DNA of 47,763 nucleotides from JBDTVS01 sp040007095 (GTDB taxonomy: Bacteria > Acidobacteriota > Vicinamibacteria > Vicinamibacterales > CAVVIG01). Of the stretch, positions 43,706 to 47,763 are shown in pieces. The stretch is taken from NCBI GenBank assembly GCA_040007095.1, contig JBDTVS010000172.1, positions 1-47,763 on the forward strand, in the 5' to 3' direction. A program made the translations under genes and the position numbers. Every line of letters begins with the position of its first letter. Position 1 is the first letter of the stretch. Under the pieces are notes generated by a model. The model ran no database searches. It was not told where the DNA came from and saw only the letters and a list, made by a program, of their open reading frames with translations.

Positions 43706-44089
43706 TCAGATACCCGGCTCCCTTACCAACCGCGTCTTCACGAAGGCCACGATGAACAGGACGCCGAGCACGAAGTCCGGCGCGGCGGCCTGCGCATCGA
43801 TCCACGGAATTCGCGTCCGCGCGTACAGGACGAGCAGGGTCGCGACGAACCCGAACTTCTCGAGCATTGCGAGGATCATCAGCGAACGGTAGCGGTCGGG
43901 TCGGTATCCGATGACCAGAAAGGCGATTTGCCACGCCAGCGCGACGGCGAAGAAACCGTAAAAGAAATGCGGGTACTCGGTCGGGGCAGCGTATCGGCGG
44001 CCCGTCAGGTCGACGAGCCAATAGAACGGCATCAGAACGGCGATTCCCCAGATGCCGGCGACGATGAACACAGACCTGGCGAACTTCAT
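43706..44089 (-). CDS. four-helix integral membrane protein, unknown family
   Basis: 127 residues with four hydrophobic segments (FIVAGIWGIAVLMPFYWLV; FFAVALAWQIAFLVIG; LMILAMLEKFGFVATLLVLY; FVLGVLFIVAFVKT). GYRPDRYRSL lies on the loop between the second and third segments. The ATG at 44089 has a weak ribosome site (GAGG). Such small four-helix proteins are widespread and unnamed. A frame overlapping it in another register reads poorly. It is on the same strand as its neighbours, with 179 bp to the next gene. Function unknown. Confidence 0.7.
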   Translation of the reverse strand: MKFARSVFIVAGIWGIAVLMPFYWLVDLTGRRYAAPTEYPHFFYGFFAVALAWQIAFLVIGYRPDRYRSLMILAMLEKFGFVATLLVLYARTRIPWIDAQAAAPDFVLGVLFIVAFVKTRLVREPGI

Positions 44090-44352
44090 GATTCAGCCTC
44101 AACCTTGATCGACAGCCTGCGCCGGTGCGGTCACGCCGGACGGGCGTTGAAAACAGCCTTCAATACGATGGGCCGAACCTCCCGTTTTCCTTTCGTCACT
44201 CGAAGTGGAGACTCGCGGTGCCGGCCGCCGGCGCCACAAAGCTTACCGACAGGGCATTGCGTCAGGAGCACACTGATGGCAAAGCCCTACCGTTCCGTGC
44301 ATGGGTGAGGGTTCGAGGCTCGAGTTCGAAGTGACGCAGTGGACCGAAGCGA

Positions 44353-45873
44353 CTAAGGAGCAGCGGGACGGTTCGGCGACGGAGCCGTGACGCGAATTAC
44401 ACCGACGCCGTTGTCGATGGTCATGTTCGTGCCAAACGGCTTGGAGAGCCGCTGGACCTTCTCCAGAATCTCCCGGGCGACCTCGGGCGACGGCGTCAGC
44501 GGAATCCCGATTTTCGACACCGGCCTGTACCCCTTACCAACGTCGGCCGGGTAGATCCGCACTTCGGTCAGCTTCCCGTTCTCGAACCGGGGCACCGCCA
44601 GCAGCGCCTCCATGTTGTCCTGATGAGAGAGCCCCAGACGATCGACGTTCGCCTGACTGCGCTCTGCGCGGGTGAGATCGCCTGCTCCACCTGCCTGATC
44701 GCTGCCGATCGGCGAATTCATATAGAAGCAGAAGTTCGACAGACCGTAGAAGATCGGTTTGCCCTTGTAGATCTCGACACCACGGATCGTGTGTACGCCG
44801 TGGCCGACGAACATATCCGCGCCGTTGTCGATCGCCTGATGCGCGAACTCGACGAGAAAATCCGGCACGTTGTTATCGAACGAATAGCGCTGGAAGGCAA
44901 AGCTGTTCTGATGCGCGTGGACTGAGACGATCATGAAGTCCGCGAAGAACTTTCCGTTGCGGATGCTGCGCTGATTCTCGCGCAGATCAGCCGCATTCAT
45001 TTCATAGCTCAAGTCTCCGGTCCCTGGTCCGACCTTGTAGTACTTCCCGAAGAGCTCCAGCCGATCAGGACGGTCGGCAGGGGCAGGGCCCGGCACAGAT
45101 ACTTCGCCGCGACGCGCGCTGGCCGAGTCGCGAATCTTCTTCAGCGCCTGGAATTCGTCTGGCTTGACGACGTGATAGGTCGTCAGTCGCAGAGGATTCA
45201 GCCCAGGCGCCCCGCCGACATTGCCGGACCGGGACGTTGCCGCCGTGCGAAGGAATGAGGCCCCCTGGTTATCGCCGCCGGGTGCATCGTCGCTGATCGG
45301 CATCAGCGAGACGAGACCGACCCGGCCTTTCGACGTCGTCAGGTACGCCGCGTCCCGCGCTTCCTCGAGACTCCGCCCGGTGCCGGCGTGTACTATCCCC
45401 AATTCGTCCAGGAGGGCGTTGGTCGAGAACATGCCTTCGCTGGTGTTGTCGCCAACGTGGTTGTTCGCTCGCGCGGCGATACGAATGCCCATGGCCTTCA
45501 GGTCGGCGGCAGCCGCCTTCGGGGCGAGCAGGCCACCAAACGGCCCCTGAAAGCGGGCCAGGTCGGCAATGGAGGATTCCGCATTCGCGAATCCGACATC
45601 GGCGTCGCGAATCACCTTCAGCAGGCTCTGCAGCCGCGGCTCGGCCAGCGGCGCAATCGGGGCCATCGCTCCAAAGATGTCGCCCACGGCCGCGACGGTG
45701 AACGGCGCCTCGATCTTCATCGCCAGTTCCCGCACCCGGTCCAGGCGCGAGGCGCCCTCCGTCTGCGCCGTTCCTCCACCCTGGCCAACGAGGTGCCCGC
45801 CCCACATCAACGCAAGCGCAAGCCCGGCAGACAGGGACCACCGCAACGAAAATCGGGTGCAAAGCGTCGTCAT
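44353..45873 (-). CDS. CapA-family metallophosphatase-like protein, exported
   Basis: 506 residues from the ATG at 45873, chosen for the ribosome site GAGAGGAG and the signal peptide that follows (RWSLSAGLALALMWGGHLVG); the open frame extends to 46065. The body matches the CapA/PgsA (PGA_cap) family: FTVAAVGDIFGA, NAESSIAD, RANNHVGDNTSEGMFSTN, FMIVSVHAHQNSF and FVGHGVHTIRGVEIYKGKPI followed by FYGLSNF. These positions correspond to metal-binding residues of calcineurin-like phosphatases. Classical CapA takes part in poly-gamma-glutamate capsule synthesis, but no capB/capC genes are here, so a general periplasmic hydrolase role is as likely. It is 16 bp downstream of the dehydrogenase gene, so the two share a transcript. 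Confidence 0.88.
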   Translation of the reverse strand: MTTLCTRFSLRWSLSAGLALALMWGGHLVGQGGGTAQTEGASRLDRVRELAMKIEAPFTVAAVGDIFGAMAPIAPLAEPRLQSLLKVIRDADVGFANAESSIADLARFQGPFGGLLAPKAAAADLKAMGIRIAARANNHVGDNTSEGMFSTNALLDELGIVHAGTGRSLEEARDAAYLTTSKGRVGLVSLMPISDDAPGGDNQGASFLRTAATSRSGNVGGAPGLNPLRLTTYHVVKPDEFQALKKIRDSASARRGEVSVPGPAPADRPDRLELFGKYYKVGPGTGDLSYEMNAADLRENQRSIRNGKFFADFMIVSVHAHQNSFAFQRYSFDNNVPDFLVEFAHQAIDNGADMFVGHGVHTIRGVEIYKGKPIFYGLSNFCFYMNSPIGSDQAGGAGDLTRAERSQANVDRLGLSHQDNMEALLAVPRFENGKLTEVRIYPADVGKGYRPVSKIGIPLTPSPEVAREILEKVQRLSKPFGTNMTIDNGVGVIRVTAPSPNRPAAP

Positions 45874-45889
45874 GTCGTCACTCCTCTCG

Positions 45890-46585
45890 CTACTCGTCTT
45901 TCCAAGGGTTGTTCGCGAATACGGCCAATTCCGGCCAGAGCGCGCGGCGTGGCATGTCGAGTGCCGCCATGATGGTGGCCCCGATGTCCTCGGCATAGAG
46001 CTTGTTGGGGTTATTGCGGCCTCCCCGCCCTCCAAAATTCGTTTGCACCTCGGACGGGCACACACACGTGACCCTGATGCCGTGCGGCCTCAACTCGGCT
46101 TGCCAGCACTGGCTGATGCCTCTCACGGCCCACTTGCTGGCGCCGTACGGCGTGCCGGTCGCCCCGCCTTTCATCCCCGACGTCGATGCGATGTTGATGA
46201 TGTCGCCCAGTCCCTGCTCCTTCATCAGCGGCACGACCCGGTTGGTGATGTCGACCAGGCCGAACACGTTGGTATCGAACATCTGCCGCATCGCGGACAT
46301 GTCAATCGCCCCGATTTCGGCCCGATACGCGTAGCCGGCGTTATTGACGAGCACATCGACGCCGCCCATGCGTTCCCGGCAGAGATCGACGGCTCTGGCA
46401 TTGTCGTCGCCGACCGCGACGTCGGCTCGCAGTCCAACTGCCCCTGTGTTCTTCGCGACCGATTCGATGAGCGCCTGGTTCCGGCCCGTGAAGACGACCT
46501 GGTGGCCGGCCGCCCGCGCCAGTTCAACGATCGCCGCGCCGATCCCCTGGCTGCCACCGGTAACGAGAAAGCGACTTGTCTGCAT
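45890..46585 (-). CDS. short-chain dehydrogenase/reductase
   Basis: 231-residue SDR oxidoreductase of classical type. The cofactor motif TGGSQGIG is at 9-16, NNAG at 81-84, catalytic Ser134 in NIASTSG and the Tyr147/Lys151 pair in YGASK. FTGRNQA after the second strand points to NADP(H) preference through the Arg. The ATG at 46585 follows GGGGAGATGT. It has no signal peptide, unlike the CapA-like protein encoded 16 bp downstream. The substrate cannot be inferred; a link to the CapA-like neighbour is only positional. Confidence 0.92.
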   Translation of the reverse strand: MQTSRFLVTGGSQGIGAAIVELARAAGHQVVFTGRNQALIESVAKNTGAVGLRADVAVGDDNARAVDLCRERMGGVDVLVNNAGYAYRAEIGAIDMSAMRQMFDTNVFGLVDITNRVVPLMKEQGLGDIINIASTSGMKGGATGTPYGASKWAVRGISQCWQAELRPHGIRVTCVCPSEVQTNFGGRGGRNNPNKLYAEDIGATIMAALDMPRRALWPELAVFANNPWKDE

Positions 46586-46716
46586 ACATCTCCCCGCGGC
46601 GACGCCGCGCCTTGGCTAGTCGGTCGGAAGCTTCGCGTCTCAGATTCCTTTTGGGAATCGCGAGCTCATCTCTGGCTTGCGCAAGCTGCCACTCCTGCAT
46701 CGGCTGCAAGCAGAGG

Positions 46717-47307
46717 TTAGCACCGCCTGCGACGGCCGCCCTGAAGGTCCTGAAGTATGACTCGGCCGCGTGGGGCGAGTTCATAGCCTGTCTCGAGGCT
46801 TATCGTGAGGCCGAGGGCTTTGAGCTTGCGGACGTTCGCCTTGAAGGACAGTCGCTCCATCCCGAGATGCGCGGCCAGGTCCCCGGCCCGCACCCCAGGC
46901 CGAGCCTCAAGAAGTTCCAAGGTGGCCAGCGTCCAGGGTTGCGGCGCATGGCCATCCATACGCTCAAGCTTGTCCAGGATAGCCTTCGCTTCGCTCGGTG
47001 ATGGCGCCTGCTCGCGCAAGGCGAGGCGAGGGTCCGCGGCGACCGCACCGAGTTCGATGCGATAGAGTTGGCCCGGCCTCTCCCCAAGATCAGCGAGTAG
47101 CTCGTCAACGGACGTATAGCCGGCCTTCCTTGCCTGGGCGAGAGTGATTTCATCCACATCAACCAGGTCGACCTGGCCGATAGTGAGTTGGCCGATCGCG
47201 GTCAGGAGGGTGCCTCCGGCCCGAACGGTGGGACGTTGCCAGCGGCGGAACGCGAGGGTGACCGCGCCGTCGCGGATGCGTTCAAGGGTGGCTTGGCGAA
47301 AGAGCAT
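46717..47307 (-). CDS. PUA/ASCH-like domain protein with C-terminal winged helix
   Basis: 196 residues from ATG 47307. The N-terminus (MLFRQATLERIRDGAVTLAF, then RRWQRPTVRAGGTL) resembles ASCH/PUA-like RNA-binding domains, with GQLTIGQVDLVDVDEITLAQ completing the barrel. A C-terminal winged helix is suggested by PWTLATLELLEARPGVRAGD and FKANVRKLKALGLTISLETG. The combination suggests a nucleic-acid-binding regulator. The open frame runs further upstream to 47523, but that extension is the tail of a decayed SRPBCC gene, so it is excluded. The ribosome site is weak. Family assignment by eye is moderate. Confidence 0.7.
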   Translation of the reverse strand: MLFRQATLERIRDGAVTLAFRRWQRPTVRAGGTLLTAIGQLTIGQVDLVDVDEITLAQARKAGYTSVDELLADLGERPGQLYRIELGAVAADPRLALREQAPSPSEAKAILDKLERMDGHAPQPWTLATLELLEARPGVRAGDLAAHLGMERLSFKANVRKLKALGLTISLETGYELAPRGRVILQDLQGGRRRRC

Positions 47308-47329
47308 GGGACGGTGAATAGGAGTACCA

Positions 47330-47763
47330 CGATTCGTCGGCGCGTCGGGAGGCCCGCATGGCGCAGGTGGACCATCACACGGGTGGGTGTTCGAATGCCC
47401 GCTCAGTCTTCCCTGCACGAAGAGCCGCCCGACCAGCGATCCGATCGTCCCGAACGGCAGCTCGTACTCGATCGCGTCTTCGAGGACCGAGGCCTGCGGA
47501 CCCTGCGGCACCATCCGGTGCACGTGCTTCCATTACCGAAACGGACCCACGAGCTGCGGGTCCGTGAACGAACGCCCGTACTGGTAGTCACGATGTTCCA
47601 GGTCCCACCGCAGCGAAAACGGCTTCGGGCCCACGCGTAGCGACACCCGGGCGCCGTCACGAATCCCGCCCTCTTGCCGACACCACCCGCACGCGTGCCG
47701 CCGGAGGGGTCAGCCGTTCGAACGCACCAGGGGCTTCGTGCCAATCGAACACCGCCTCGGCGG
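47330..47763 (-). pseudogene. decayed SRPBCC (polyketide-cyclase-like) gene, partial at the window edge
   Basis: Read from the right edge leftwards, AEAVFDWHEAPGAFERLTPP runs into a stop at DS*. A different frame then resumes with GGIRDGARVSLRVGPKPFSL and DYQYGRSFTDPQLVGPFR, and meets an in-frame TAA where an aromatic residue is expected before WKH. It continues through HRMVPQGPQASVLEDAIEYE and LPFGTIGSLVGRLFVQGRL. A further shift then separates it from AFEHPP. These segments match the order of the SRPBCC family often attached to TIGR01777-type proteins. At least one frameshift and one nonsense change make it a pseudogene, unless the sequence is faulty here. Its 5' end is beyond the window. 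Confidence 0.65.

Noticed and set aside
44353..45873. Poly-gamma-glutamate capsule synthesis locus
   Set aside because: A CapA-family protein is present, and a gamma-glutamyltransferase is 26 kb away, but there is no capB or capC. CapA-like proteins are common outside capsule loci.

Overview
This is a high-GC bacterial chromosome window. Its gene content points to the Acidobacteriota, probably a Vicinamibacteria-like soil lineage. The evidence is three large Oar-like TonB-dependent receptors with N-terminal carboxypeptidase-regulatory domains, a DUF1592 cytochrome/DUF1552 pair followed by an ankyrin protein, a streptogramin-lyase-like propeller fused to a heme motif, a membrane-anchored Ser/Thr kinase, and PEGA-domain proteins. 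This placement is inferred from gene families. No rRNA, tRNA, CRISPR array, transposase or prophage was recognised.

Layout. Positions 1-345 hold a 48-bp tandem repeat, followed by non-coding DNA to 980. On the plus strand come a TonB receptor and an acetamidase/formamidase (981-5220). A minus-strand PEGA protein follows, then a plus-strand DNA alkylation repair pair (Ada/AlkA fusion overlapping an Ogt-type methyltransferase, 6114-8017). From 25808 back to 8075 all eleven genes lie on the minus strand. In transcription order they are: small secreted protein, DUF1592 cytochrome, DUF1552 protein, ankyrin protein, cytochrome-c'-like protein, second acetamidase, gamma-glutamyltransferase, OFA-type MFS transporter, second TonB receptor, amidase and a SEC-C protein. 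A third TonB receptor (26737-29640), a tiny membrane protein and the propeller/heme fusion follow. Then come the kinase, which is split by a frameshift (32276-33900), a Tat-exported dienelactone hydrolase, a PilB/GspE-type ATPase and a second PEGA protein. The right part holds a stand-alone NRPS module (C-A-T-TE, 38589-42650), two unknown exported or membrane proteins, a short-chain dehydrogenase with a CapA-like protein, a PUA-like/winged-helix protein, and a decayed SRPBCC gene running off the right edge.

How the genes may work together. Two TonB receptors are each followed on the same strand by an amide-bond hydrolase (formamidase type, and amidase-signature type). A further formamidase sits with a gamma-glutamyltransferase and an MFS carrier. 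I infer a theme of taking up and hydrolysing amide or gamma-glutamyl compounds. The DUF1592/DUF1552/ankyrin/cytochrome block is tightly packed, with gaps from a 4-bp overlap to about 70 bp, and looks like one exported redox system of unknown substrate.

The most notable non-gene signals are: a chain of hairpins, two of them mutually exclusive, in the 274-bp gap before the PilB-like gene; a 41-bp inverted repeat just upstream of the split kinase; a 10-bp perfect palindromic element at 43578-43616; an AT-rich promoter island before the NRPS gene; and the 48-bp repeat at the left edge.
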